A stretch of DNA of 64,000 nt from Streptomyces sp. AV19. GTDB taxonomy: Bacteria > Actinomycetota > Actinomycetes > Streptomycetales > Streptomycetaceae. The translations under genes were made by a program, and so were the position numbers. The notes beneath the pieces were generated by a model, which saw only the letters and a list, made by a program, of their open reading frames with translations, was not told where the DNA came from and did not search any database. The stretch covers positions 399,703-463,702 of the forward strand of contig NZ_JAEAMR010000022.1 in NCBI RefSeq assembly GCF_015999245.1. The letters run 5' to 3'. This document shows positions 18,152-26,345 of the stretch, in pieces (position 1 is the first letter of the stretch; the number at the start of each line of letters is the position of its first letter).

Positions 18152-19021
18152 GTGGCCCCGATACCCCGCAGCCGACGCCCCGTCACCGCACCCCCCGCAA
18201 TCGCCCTCGCCCTCACCCTCGCCCTCCTCGGCGCCGCCGCCACCGCCTGCGGCGGGAGCAGCAGCGCCGAAGAAACGGAGCCCGCGAGCACGGGCACGAG
18301 CGCGGCGCCGAGCAGCAGGCCCACCGCGCCCAAACCCAAGGCGCAGAAGAAAACCCCCGTCTTCACGCACGGCAGCCGCACCCGCGGCAAACGCGTCGCG
18401 CTCACCTTCGACGCCGACATGACCGCCGACCAGGGACCCCGCGCCGCCCGCGGGGAGCGGTTCGACAATCCGGCGCTGATCGCCACCCTGCGCCGGCTCA
18501 AGGTGCCCGCGACCGTGTTCATGACCGGCAAGTGGGCGGACCAGTACCCGGGTCAGGCGAAGTCCATCGGCAAGGACCCGCTGTTCGAGGTCGCCAACCA
18601 CTCGTACAGCCACCACGCGTTCGCGTCGCCCTGCTACGGCCTGCCGACGGTCCCCCGCGGCGGCGCCCGCGCGGACGTGGAGAAGGCGTTCGCCGCCTTC
18701 CGGAAGGCGGGGGTCGAGCATGTCGTCCCGTACTTCCGCTTCCCGGGCGGCTGTCACAGCCCCGCCGTGCTGAAGGAGATCGGCCCGACCAGGGTGACGG
18801 CCGTGCAGTGGGACGTGGTCAGCGGCGACGCGTTCGCCAAGAACCCGGGGCCGGTGGCGGCGGAGGTGCTGGACAAGGTCCGGCCGGGCTCGGTCGTCGT
18901 GATGCACTGCACCCGCAGCGCGGCGCCCGCCACGGAGGCGGCGGTGAAGAAGATCGTGCCCGAACTGCGGGCGAAGGGCTACGAGTTCGTGAAGGTCTCG
19001 GACCTGATCCAAAACCGCTGA
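18152..19021 (+). CDS. Polysaccharide deacetylase (NodB-type, CE4) lipoprotein
   Basis: 289 aa from the GTG at 18152. A signal peptide ends in the lipobox-like AATAC near residue 33, followed by a Ser/Thr/Pro-rich linker. The catalytic domain shows the metal-binding TFDADMTAD, the HSYSHHAF motif (H-S/T-x-x-H), FRFPGGC and a final VVMHC. CE4 enzymes de-N-acetylate peptidoglycan or chitin oligomers outside the cell. There is no clear ribosome site, so translation may be leaderless (GATAGCG lies just upstream as a possible -10). Confidence 0.9.
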   Translation: MAPIPRSRRPVTAPPAIALALTLALLGAAATACGGSSSAEETEPASTGTSAAPSSRPTAPKPKAQKKTPVFTHGSRTRGKRVALTFDADMTADQGPRAARGERFDNPALIATLRRLKVPATVFMTGKWADQYPGQAKSIGKDPLFEVANHSYSHHAFASPCYGLPTVPRGGARADVEKAFAAFRKAGVEHVVPYFRFPGGCHSPAVLKEIGPTRVTAVQWDVVSGDAFAKNPGPVAAEVLDKVRPGSVVVMHCTRSAAPATEAAVKKIVPELRAKGYEFVKVSDLIQNR

Positions 19022-19055
19022 TCCAAAAACGCTGATCCAAAAACGCCGAGCGGCG

Positions 19056-19193
19056 TCAGCCGGAGCAGGCCGTCCGCTGCGCCTCCTGCCACTCGCACAC
19101 CGGGCAGAGCGTGCTGCCCGGCCGGTCGGCGGGATGTTCGGTGGGCCTGCCGCAGTGCACGCAGTCGGCGCGGGGGGTCACGGAGTCGTCCAT
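19056..19193 (-). CDS. Small zinc-ribbon protein
   Basis: 45 aa. Two CxxC knuckles (CVHC at residues 11-14 and CPVC at 30-33) suggest a single zinc site; the tail is WQEAQRTACSG. The ATG at 19193 is preceded by GGGG(TC). It lies 11 bp downstream of the ABC membrane-protein gene on the same strand and is probably the last gene of that operon. Function unknown. Confidence 0.7.
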   Translation of the reverse strand: MDDSVTPRADCVHCGRPTEHPADRPGSTLCPVCEWQEAQRTACSG

Positions 19194-19204
19194 GACCCCA
19201 TCAT

Positions 19205-19852
19205 CTACCGCCGCGAACTGAGCGCGCACGCCACCGCCGTGGCCCCCGCCGCGAACACCGCCGCGACGGCGAGCGGCAGCAGCGGCCAGCCGACCGTACC
19301 GCTCCGCGAGCCGGTGACCAGCTCGGCCATGGCCGCGTGCGCGGGCGACCCGCCCGGGATCAGCACCAGCAGGACGGCGAGCACCGTGCCCGGCACCGCC
19401 CACGCGGCGCTGCGCAGCAGCGGCCGGTTGCACAGCGCGCCGACGGCCGTGCCCAGCAGCGCGCAGGTCAGCGCGGTCAGGAACCCGGACCCCGCGGCGG
19501 CGAACCGGTCCGCGCCGCGCGGATCACCGGTCAGGGTCACGACGGCGGTCCCGGCCGCGCCGAGCGCGCCGGAGGCGAGCAGCGCGGTCAGCACGCTCGC
19601 CAGGTGCACCCGCCACGGCCCCGCCGCCGCGGCCGCGCAGTCCCGGGCGGCGGACGGCTCGTGGGTGACGCACACCCGCACCAGCCAGGCGGACACCGGC
19701 AGCAGCACACCGGCGGCGAGCCCGAGGCCGCCCAGCACCGGCTCCCCGGGCCGCACGCCGACCGCAAGCAGGAAGACGTACAGGAGCAGCGGCGGCAGCC
19801 AGCGGTGCGAGCGCAGCAGCAGCGCGGCCTCGTAGCGCAGCAGGGGGGTCAT
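19205..19852 (-). CDS. ABC transporter membrane protein
   Basis: 215 aa, almost entirely hydrophobic with about six membrane-spanning stretches (for example WLPPLLLYVFLLAVGV, VLTALLASGALGAAG and LLPLAVAAVFAAGATAVACAL). Its ATG overlaps the end of the upstream ATPase gene by 4 nt, so it is translationally coupled and forms the permease half of that transporter. Substrate unknown; two-gene exporters of this design often handle drugs or peptides. Confidence 0.8.
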   Translation of the reverse strand: MTPLLRYEAALLLRSHRWLPPLLLYVFLLAVGVRPGEPVLGGLGLAAGVLLPVSAWLVRVCVTHEPSAARDCAAAAAGPWRVHLASVLTALLASGALGAAGTAVVTLTGDPRGADRFAAAGSGFLTALTCALLGTAVGALCNRPLLRSAAWAVPGTVLAVLLVLIPGGSPAHAAMAELVTGSRSGTVGWPLLPLAVAAVFAAGATAVACALSSRR

Positions 19853-20676
19853 CGACGGGGCTCCTCGGGGACGTCCGCGGCGGTCACCGAGCGGATGTGC
19901 CAGGACGGACGGGCGGTGAGCAGGGCGCGCAGCAGCGCGTCGGAGTCGGCGGCCGCGACGGTCAGCCGCACGACGCCGCCGAGGGGCTCGCGGACCGGGT
20001 CGCCCGGCAGGCGTTCCGGCAGCGTGGCGGGCCCCTCCGCCTCGATACGGACCCGGGGCTCGGCCGTCACCGCCGACAACAGCCGTCCGGCCGCCACCCG
20101 GTGGACCGCGTGGCAGTCCCCGGCCAGCCGGCGCGGGTCGTGGTCGACGAAGACGACGGACGCGCCGTCGGCGACGCGGTCGAGGACGGCGCGGTCGAGG
20201 ACCTCCCGGGAGGCGCGGTCCAGCCCAGTCCACGCCTCGTCGAGGACGAGCAGCTCCGGCCGCCCGACCAGCCCCTGGGCCACGGCCACCTTCTGGCTCG
20301 TCCCCTTGGAGAGCCGGGACAGCGGAGTGCGGGCGTGCCCGGCGGCGCCGAAGCGCTCCAGCCACTCCAGGGCGGCCCGGGCGGCGTCCGGCCGGCGCAG
20401 TCCGTGGACGCGGCCGAGCCGGGTGAGGTAGTCGACGGCGGTGAGCGGCAGGGCCGCCGGGAAGCGCTCGGGGACGTACGCGGTGCGCGGCCGGCCGGTG
20501 ATGCGGCCGGCGCTGGGGGCGTCGATGCCGGCCAGCAGCCGCAGCAGGGTGGACTTGCCCGAGCCGTTGGCGCCCTCGATCCTCAGCAGCGCCCCGCGCG
20601 GCACCCGCAGTCCGACGTCGCGCAGGATCCACGGCCCGCGCAGGCCGTAGCGACGGCCAACTCCCGTGAGTTCCAC
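19849..20676 (-). CDS. ABC transporter ATP-binding protein
   Basis: 275 aa from the GTG at 20676, which has GGGGAGGG 6 nt upstream. Walker A is GANGSGKSTLLRLLAG, the signature is LSKGTSQKVAVAQGL (variant of LSGGQ), and Walker B is LLVLDEAWTGLD followed by the switch region VVFVDHDPRRL. The C-terminal ~70 residues form an extra domain. It is coupled to the membrane protein downstream and divergent, over 76 bp, from the PTH2 gene. The KGTSQK signature is typical of drug/peptide export ATPases of the CcmA type. Confidence 0.9.
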   Translation of the reverse strand: MELTGVGRRYGLRGPWILRDVGLRVPRGALLRIEGANGSGKSTLLRLLAGIDAPSAGRITGRPRTAYVPERFPAALPLTAVDYLTRLGRVHGLRRPDAARAALEWLERFGAAGHARTPLSRLSKGTSQKVAVAQGLVGRPELLVLDEAWTGLDRASREVLDRAVLDRVADGASVVFVDHDPRRLAGDCHAVHRVAAGRLLSAVTAEPRVRIEAEGPATLPERLPGDPVREPLGGVVRLTVAAADSDALLRALLTARPSWHIRSVTAADVPEEPRR

Positions 20677-20752
20677 AGGATTCCCTCCCCTTGTCCCGGC
20701 GATCACCATAGCGGCCCCCGGGCACTCCGGGAGCGGCTGGCAGACTGGGGGC

Positions 20753-21454
20753 GTGAGCAGTGCCGAGACCGCCCCCGAGCCCCCGTCCGCCGACCCCCGC
20801 GACAGCGCGCCGCAGTTCGTGCTGCCCCTGGTGGTCCGGCTGGAGAAGACCGCGCCGCCCGCCCGCACGGACGCCCTGGAGACCGCGGCGCGCGCGGTGC
20901 TGGCCCTGCTGTCGGACGAGCGCGCCGCCGGGGACGGAGCGTGGGCGGCGGCCGTACGCGACTGGCAGGACGCCCGTATCCGCAAGGTGGTCCGCCGGGC
21001 CCGGGGCGCGGAGTGGCGCAAGGCGTCCGCGCTGCCGGGGATCACGGTGACGGGGGCGACCGCGGAGGTACGGGTCTTCCCGCCCGTCCCCCTGGACGGC
21101 TGGCCCAAGGAACTGATCAAGCTCCAGGTCTCCGGCACCGAGCTGGACGACCCGGCCGCCCCCGGGCCCCCGGCCCCCGGCCGGCCGGTGCTGTGGCTCA
21201 ACCTGGACCTGGACATGTCGGCCGGCAAGGCCATGGCCCAGGCCGGGCACGGGGCCCAGCTCGCCTGGTGGGCGCTGGACGACGCGGAGCGCAAGGCGTG
21301 GCGGGAGGACGGTTTCGCCCTGTCCGTACGGACGGCCGACCGCGCCCGGTGGGCGGAGCTGACGTCGTCCGGGCTGCCGGTGGTGCGGGACGCCGGGTTC
21401 ACGGAGATCGCGCCGGGTTCGTGCACGGTGGTCGCCGAGCACCCCGCGCTGTGA
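20753..21454 (+). CDS. PTH2-type peptidyl-tRNA hydrolase family protein
   Basis: 233 aa from the GTG at 20753. The C-terminal half carries the PTH2 hallmark LDMSAGKAMAQAGHGAQLAWW (residues ~155-176, in two parts) and ends with GSCTVVAEHPA. PTH2 enzymes, best known from archaea and eukaryotes, free tRNA from stalled peptidyl-tRNA and are unrelated in fold to the usual bacterial Pth. The N-terminal half is an actinobacterial extension. The neighbours give no functional hint. In this organism it may be accessory to a standard Pth elsewhere. Confidence 0.8.
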   Translation: MSSAETAPEPPSADPRDSAPQFVLPLVVRLEKTAPPARTDALETAARAVLALLSDERAAGDGAWAAAVRDWQDARIRKVVRRARGAEWRKASALPGITVTGATAEVRVFPPVPLDGWPKELIKLQVSGTELDDPAAPGPPAPGRPVLWLNLDLDMSAGKAMAQAGHGAQLAWWALDDAERKAWREDGFALSVRTADRARWAELTSSGLPVVRDAGFTEIAPGSCTVVAEHPAL

Positions 21455-21519
21455 CGGCGTCCCTTTGCACGTCCCTTTACACTCGTCTGACGGCATTCGA
21501 CAGCGGAGGAATCGGACAC

Positions 21520-21741
21520 ATGCGCACGAGCACACGGCGCCGCGCGAACGGGGCGCTGGAGTGCGAGGTCCTCGCGGTGCTCCAGCGGGCCGGGGGCCCG
21601 CTGACCCCGCGCGAGGTGCAGGAGGAGCTGCCGGGGGCGCTCACGTACTGCACGGTGGTGACGATTCTGCGGCGGCTGCACGGGAAGCGGGTGCTGATCC
21701 GCGCCCGGCGCGGGCTGGCGTTCACGTACGCGGCGGTGTAG
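21520..21741 (+). CDS. Truncated BlaI/MecI/CopY-type winged-helix repressor
   Basis: 73 aa: LECEVLAVLQRAGGPLTPRE, then YCTVVTILRRLHGKRVLI and GLAFTYAAV, which is the BlaI winged helix-turn-helix. Full-length relatives are about 120 aa; here the C-terminal dimerisation/cleavage half is missing, and a dispersed repeat begins 11 bp after the stop. GGAGGA lies 9 nt before the ATG. No beta-lactamase or sensor protease gene is adjacent. It may still bind DNA weakly or may be a remnant. Confidence 0.7.
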   Translation: MRTSTRRRANGALECEVLAVLQRAGGPLTPREVQEELPGALTYCTVVTILRRLHGKRVLIRARRGLAFTYAAV

Positions 21742-21751
21742 CGCGCCGATT

Positions 21752-21835
21752 CAGCCCGTCCGGCGTTTGAGGACTCCGCCCGAAGGGCGGACGGGGTCCG
21801 GGGTCTCCCCGGGAAACGGAGAAAGGGCGGGACAG
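21752..21835. repeat. Motif A and B repeats at the convergent gene end
   Basis: A motif A copy (21752-21774) is followed by CCGCCCGAAGGGCGG and a motif B-like GGAAACGGAGAAAGGGCGGG. It sits between the BlaI-like gene and the convergent phosphoesterase gene and probably serves as a bidirectional terminator. Confidence 0.7.
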
Positions 21836-21861
21836 GGGCAAACTCCACGCGCAGCGCCCCC

Positions 21862-23646
21862 CTACCTCCCCCGCAGCATCCGCCGCAACGCCACCCCCAC
21901 CCCCACCACCGCGACCACCGCCGCCACATGCGCCCACCCCGGCGGCCCGGACACCGGCAACGACCGCCCAGGCCGCGCGGCGGCAGCCACGTACTGCGGC
22001 CCCGCCGCACCCTCAACAGCAGGTCGCGACGGAATCCGCGTCACCGCCCGCACCGCCCCGTCCCCCCGCAACAACACCCTCCGCCCATTCGCCCGCCGGA
22101 AGTCGAAAAGCCCCCGCAACGACCCCGCCCGCGCGTCGAACGACGAGCCGCCGATCCGCCCGAGACGCCAGTTGTCCTCGATGAACCGCAGCACCGACGC
22201 CGTCTCCGTCGGCGTGTGGTCCACCGCGTTGACCTTGCTCCAGGGCGAGACGACCAGCAGCGGCAGCCGCGGCCCGGGGCCGCACCGCCCCTGGTGCCCG
22301 CCGCCCGGCGCGGGCCCCGCCCGGCAGGCGGGGGCGTCCAGGCCGCCCACCCGCGACCCGTTGCGCGGCGGCGCGTACGCGTGGTCGTACCAGCCGTCGG
22401 AGTCGTCGTACGCGAGGACGACCGCCGTGTCCCGCCACTGCGGCGAGCTCTGGACGCGGTTGATCCAGGTGACGAGGAACCGCTGTTCGTCCAGCGGCCC
22501 GGAGTAGCCCGCGTGCCCGTCCTGCGCCGCGGGGGCCTTGAGGAAGCTGACCGCCGGCAGCCGCCCGGCGCGCAGGACGGCGTCGAAGTCGGCCAGGTCG
22601 TACTGGTGGTTGGCGCGTCCGCCGTGCCCGGTCTCGGCGATCGAGGCGGGCGGCAGGTGGTGCGGGTTGGCGGTCGAGGCGTAGTACTGGAACGGCTGGT
22701 GGTGCGGGATGTAGTCGATCGCCTCGGTGCCGCCGGAATTGGAACTCACGCGGCCGCAGCGGGCGTAGTGCCCCGCCCGCCCGTCCCAGGGGGTGCTGGG
22801 CCGGAAGCCGCCCTGGAACCAGCCCCAGCTCACCCCCTTCGCGTTGAGCAGGTCGCCGACGTTGCGGCCGCGGAGCGCGGCGAGCGGGCTGCGGCCCGTG
22901 TGCCCGTCGCCCGAGCAGTCGTCGTACGCGGGCTGGGGGTCGTTGACGAGCGTGCCCACGCCGCGCGTGTCGGGGGCGACGACGGCGAACGGGTCGGGCC
23001 GCCGGGTCTGCCGGGGATGCTCGGTGCCGGAGGCGGGGTCGGTGGAGACGACCCCGTGCGTCTGCCCGGAGACGAGGTTGACGGCGCCGGGGGTGGACGG
23101 GCCGTAAGTGGAGCCGAAGGAGCGGTCGTTGAGGGCGTAGTGCTGGGCGTAGTTCCACAGTGCGGTGACCGTGTTGCCGTCGTAGTGGTCCATGACCAGG
23201 CCGGGTTCGCCGTAGAGGCGGCCGGAGCAGCGGCCGGAGTCGGTGTGCTCGACGTACCGGTCGGCCGCGCCCGCGTGGGCGGCGAGCTGCTCGGCTCCGT
23301 AGAGGTGGTTCTGGTCGCAGGTCAGGGCCTGGGCGGGGCCGAGGCGCCGGGGCGGGTAGCGGTTGGGGTTGCGGGTGAGCAGTCCGGCGGTGCGCAGGTT
23401 GTCGATGTCCCGGGGGGTGCCGGGGGCGGGGGTGAAGCGGGTGCCGTCGGTGTTGGCGGCGTGCGGGTAGGTGGCGAAGTAGTGGTCGAAGGAGACGTTC
23501 TCGCCGAAGACGACGACCAGGTGCTTGACCGGTGTGGTCGTCGTGGTCGTCGCGGGGGGACCGGCGGCCGGGGCGGCGGCGCCGAGGAGGGCGGCGGCGG
23601 CCAGCGCTCCGGCGGCCGCCCGGCCGCACCTGGCGTTCACGGTCAT
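21862..23646 (-). CDS. Secreted phosphoesterase (acid phosphatase/phospholipase C family) with LPXTG-like tail
   Basis: 594 aa from the ATG at 23646, overlapping efeB by 4 nt. A signal peptide (residues ~1-29) is followed by KHLVVVFGENVSFDHYF, the metal-site motif of the PF04185 phosphoesterase family, then GNTVTALWNYAQHYALNDRS-type and VVLAYDDSDGWYDH motifs. The C-terminus is unusual: LPVSG at about 563-567, a hydrophobic segment and the basic tail RRMLRGR, the layout of a sortase sorting signal. It could therefore be cell-wall-attached or membrane-anchored. Coupling to efeOB suggests it works with iron uptake, perhaps freeing phosphate-bound iron; this is inference. Confidence 0.85.
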   Translation of the reverse strand: MTVNARCGRAAAGALAAAALLGAAAPAAGPPATTTTTTPVKHLVVVFGENVSFDHYFATYPHAANTDGTRFTPAPGTPRDIDNLRTAGLLTRNPNRYPPRRLGPAQALTCDQNHLYGAEQLAAHAGAADRYVEHTDSGRCSGRLYGEPGLVMDHYDGNTVTALWNYAQHYALNDRSFGSTYGPSTPGAVNLVSGQTHGVVSTDPASGTEHPRQTRRPDPFAVVAPDTRGVGTLVNDPQPAYDDCSGDGHTGRSPLAALRGRNVGDLLNAKGVSWGWFQGGFRPSTPWDGRAGHYARCGRVSSNSGGTEAIDYIPHHQPFQYYASTANPHHLPPASIAETGHGGRANHQYDLADFDAVLRAGRLPAVSFLKAPAAQDGHAGYSGPLDEQRFLVTWINRVQSSPQWRDTAVVLAYDDSDGWYDHAYAPPRNGSRVGGLDAPACRAGPAPGGGHQGRCGPGPRLPLLVVSPWSKVNAVDHTPTETASVLRFIEDNWRLGRIGGSSFDARAGSLRGLFDFRRANGRRVLLRGDGAVRAVTRIPSRPAVEGAAGPQYVAAAARPGRSLPVSGPPGWAHVAAVVAVVGVGVALRRMLRGR

Positions 23647-24866
23647 GTCCGGGTCCGTCCTTCGTCCGTGAGGTCCGTCAGCGCGCGGCCGTACCAGTCC
23701 GCGCGGTCCCGCACGCCCGGCAGCACGAAGAACCAGCCGCCGCCGAACGGTGTCACGTAGTCGGTCAGCGGCTCGCCCGCCAGCCGGTGCTGCACGGCGG
23801 TGAACTGCCGTACGGGGTCCTGCTGGTAGCAGCAGAACAGCGTCCCCACGTCGAGGTCGCCGTTCGCGCGCGTCCCCAGGTCGTAGCTGTAGGAGCGGCG
23901 CAGCAGTCGCTGTCCGCGGGTGTGCGGGGTGCGCGGGTCGGCGGCGCGGATGTGGCTGTCCAGCGGGATCACCTCGCCCTCGGGGTCGTGGGCGTAGCGC
24001 GGCGCGTCGCCCTCGCGGGCGCCGTCGAGCGGGGCTCCGGTGTCGCGGGCGCGGCCGAGCAGCCGCTCCTGTTCGGAGAGCGGGACGCGGTCCCAGAACT
24101 CGACGTGCATCCGGATCAGCCGTACGACGAGGTACGTGCCGCCGGCCGCCCAGGCGGGCTCGTCCGGCCCGGCCCACACCAGGCGGTCCATCAGCCGGGC
24201 GTCGGCGGGATCCGGGTTGGCGGTGCCCTCCTTGAAGCCGAAGAGGTTGCGCGGGGGGCCGGTGGGGCGGGACGGGCCGGTGAAGCCGTTGAGCCGCCAG
24301 CGGATCTGGAGGGCGCCGCGGGTGTGCCGGGTGATGTCGCGCAGGGCGTGCAGCACGGTGTCCGGGCTGTCGGCGCAGAGCTGGACGGCGAGGTCGCCGT
24401 GGCACCAGGCGGGGTCGAGGTCGTCGTCGGGGAAGACCGGCATGGGCCGCAGCCGCCGGGGCGCGCGGCCGGCGAGCCCGTAGCGGCCGTCGAAGAGGGA
24501 GGCGCCGACGGCGACGGTGACGCGGACGGCGCCGTCCGCCGGGACGCGCGGGCCCAGCAGCCCGGAGTCGGCCGGCGGCGCGGCGGAACCGGTGGGCAGC
24601 GGGCTCCCGCCGGTGGCGAGGAAGCGGGCGCGGCCGGTCAACGCCCGGAGCGCGTCGGCGAGTTCGGCGCGACCGGTGGCGGTGGCGTCGAAGGCGGCGA
24701 ACGCGGTGCAGCGGGCGGGCGGGGTGAGGACGGCCCGCTGGCGGGGGTCGTGGAAGGGCGGCGGTCCGGCGGGCTCCGGCCGGGCGGCGGCCGGGCCGGT
24801 CAGGGCGCAGGCCGCGCCGGCGGCGGCGGTGGCACGCAGGAAGCCGCGGCGGCGCACGGGGTTCAC
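23643..24866 (-). CDS. efeB: Dyp-type peroxidase/deferrochelatase EfeB
   Basis: 407 aa from the GTG at 24866, overlapping efeO by 4 nt (GTGA). A twin-arginine signal (RRRGFLRATAAAG) indicates export of a folded heme protein. The DyP region shows FGFKEGTANP where the family has GxxDG; the catalytic Asp is Glu here. The heme-ligand and C-terminal parts (GTLFCCYQQDPVRQF and FFVLPGV) are intact. In EfeUOB systems EfeB oxidises Fe(II) or extracts iron from heme outside the cytoplasm. The permease EfeU is not encoded nearby. Confidence 0.9.
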   Translation of the reverse strand: MNPVRRRGFLRATAAAGAACALTGPAAARPEPAGPPPFHDPRQRAVLTPPARCTAFAAFDATATGRAELADALRALTGRARFLATGGSPLPTGSAAPPADSGLLGPRVPADGAVRVTVAVGASLFDGRYGLAGRAPRRLRPMPVFPDDDLDPAWCHGDLAVQLCADSPDTVLHALRDITRHTRGALQIRWRLNGFTGPSRPTGPPRNLFGFKEGTANPDPADARLMDRLVWAGPDEPAWAAGGTYLVVRLIRMHVEFWDRVPLSEQERLLGRARDTGAPLDGAREGDAPRYAHDPEGEVIPLDSHIRAADPRTPHTRGQRLLRRSYSYDLGTRANGDLDVGTLFCCYQQDPVRQFTAVQHRLAGEPLTDYVTPFGGGWFFVLPGVRDRADWYGRALTDLTDEGRTRT

Positions 24867-26044
24867 GCCGCGCTCCGTACGTCGCAGACGGCGGCGACGA
24901 CGGCGAGCCGTTCGGCGAGGTCGCCGAAGCAGGCGTCGATCCGTTCCCGGTCGGCCCGGCCGAGCCGGGCGAGCGGGGTCCAACGGCCGCCCCTGCGCTG
25001 CCGGTCCAGCAGGCTCCGGGCGCGGCGGAACCGGTCGTCCAGGGCAGTGGTGGCGACGCCGCGGGCGCGCAGCGCGGGGCGCAGCGCGTCGAGGGCGCGG
25101 CGGGAGCCGTCGAGTTGGGCGCGGGCGGTGGCGAGCGAGGTGCCGCTGCCGTGGTCACCGCGGCCGGTGAGCTCCAGGCGGAGGGTGTCCTCCACGATCT
25201 CGTGCGCACGGCGCGCGAGTTCGGCCGGGTCCATGCGCGTCTCCGCCCAACTTCCGTGCAGGGCACGGACGTCGGAGGCCAGACGGTCGGCGGCGCGGCG
25301 CAGGGCGGGGCCGCGTTCGCCGTGCCACAGCCCGTACTCGACGCGGCGGAAGCCGGTGAAGCGGGGGTCGTGGATCCCCCCGGGCAGCCCGGCGGCCGTG
25401 CGGTCGACGGCCTCGCCGCGGTCGCCGAAGGCACCGTAGGCGGCGCCGAGTCGCTGGTAGCGCAGGTGGGCCGCGAGCCAGGCGGCGCGGGCGCGCCGGA
25501 CGTCCCCGGTCCGCGCGGCCAGCGCGTCGGCCGCCCGGACGAGCCGGCCGAGCTCGCGCCCGACCCACCGCTGGTAGGCGAGGGCGGGCGCGATGAGCTC
25601 GCGGCGGGTGACGGGGATGACGGCGGGGCCGCGGGTGCCGTGCCCGCCGACGCGGACGGCGGGGCCGGCGACGGGGACGGCGTCGGCGGCCCGGCAGACG
25701 AACGAGTACGCACCGGGCCCCAGCCGGACGGTCAGCAGCCGGACCCCGCCGGGCCCGATCCCCTCCACCTCGCCGAGGACGGCCCCGGTGCGCGCGTCCT
25801 GCAGCCGGGCCTCGGCGGGGGCGGGGGTGGTGTTGCGCAGGGCGAAGGTCTGGATGCCGGGGCGGGGACGGGCCCAGCCGTGGCCGCAGGTGCTGGGGGA
25901 CACGTCGATGGTGGGGGTGGCGGGGTGGTGACCGGTGCCGCGCGGCGGGGCGGGGGCGGCGCAGGCGCCGAGGAGGAGGGCGAGGGTGGCGGCCAGGAGG
26001 GTTGTACCCCAGCCCCTCCCCCAGAGGGGGCACCCCCATTTCAC
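24863..26044 (-). CDS. efeO: Iron-uptake lipoprotein EfeO (cupredoxin plus M75 domain)
   Basis: About 393 aa if it starts at the GTG at 26044. That start lies inside a dispersed motif B repeat and has only a weak ribosome site, so the true N-terminus is uncertain. A signal peptide ends in the lipobox LLGAC; a cupredoxin-like domain follows (to YSFVC, about residue 125) and then the M75 imelysin-type helical domain. The M75 iron motif HxxE reads FRRVE here: the His is replaced by Arg. It is the first gene of a coupled efeO-efeB-phosphoesterase operon. Iron binding may be altered. Confidence 0.82.
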   Translation of the reverse strand: MKWGCPLWGRGWGTTLLAATLALLLGACAAPAPPRGTGHHPATPTIDVSPSTCGHGWARPRPGIQTFALRNTTPAPAEARLQDARTGAVLGEVEGIGPGGVRLLTVRLGPGAYSFVCRAADAVPVAGPAVRVGGHGTRGPAVIPVTRRELIAPALAYQRWVGRELGRLVRAADALAARTGDVRRARAAWLAAHLRYQRLGAAYGAFGDRGEAVDRTAAGLPGGIHDPRFTGFRRVEYGLWHGERGPALRRAADRLASDVRALHGSWAETRMDPAELARRAHEIVEDTLRLELTGRGDHGSGTSLATARAQLDGSRRALDALRPALRARGVATTALDDRFRRARSLLDRQRRGGRWTPLARLGRADRERIDACFGDLAERLAVVAAVCDVRSAA

Positions 26045-26180
26045 CGTTTCTCGCGCGCTCCGCGCGGGGCAACGCGGCTGCGTCGCGTTCGTCCTCAAGC
26101 GCCCGAAGGGCGCTTCGGGGTCCGGGGCGGAGCCCCGGAAGAAACGGTGAAATGGGGGTGCCCCCTCTGGGGGAGGGCCG
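26029..26180. repeat. Facing motif B repeats upstream of and overlapping the efeO start
   Basis: CCCCCATTTCACCGTTTCT (from about 26033) and its inverse AGAAACGGTGAAATGGGGG (about 26138-26156) face each other, with GTCCTCAAGCGCCCGAAGGGCGC between. CCCCCTCTGGGGG flanks both ends. This is the same repeat family seen at other gene ends, here spanning the start of efeO. The rest of 26181-26345 shows nothing recognisable. Confidence 0.75.
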
Positions 26181-26345
26181 GGGGCAAACTCCCACCCACC
26201 CGAACACCCGCACCCGCCCACCACACCCACCACCCGTCCCACACCAACCCGCGCCGACGAAGCGGCCATCGTAGGCAAGCGCCCCCGCCACCCCGTGCCC
26301 CCGCGCACGGCGGCACGCGGATTCACCCGTCCGCGACGAAGACGC

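Noticed and set aside
21862..25713. A 1283-codon minus-strand frame spanning the phosphoesterase, efeB and part of efeO
   Set aside because: Only its C-terminal 594 residues from 23646 form the phosphoesterase with a signal peptide. The upstream part is a frame shadow of efeB and efeO, not a fusion protein.
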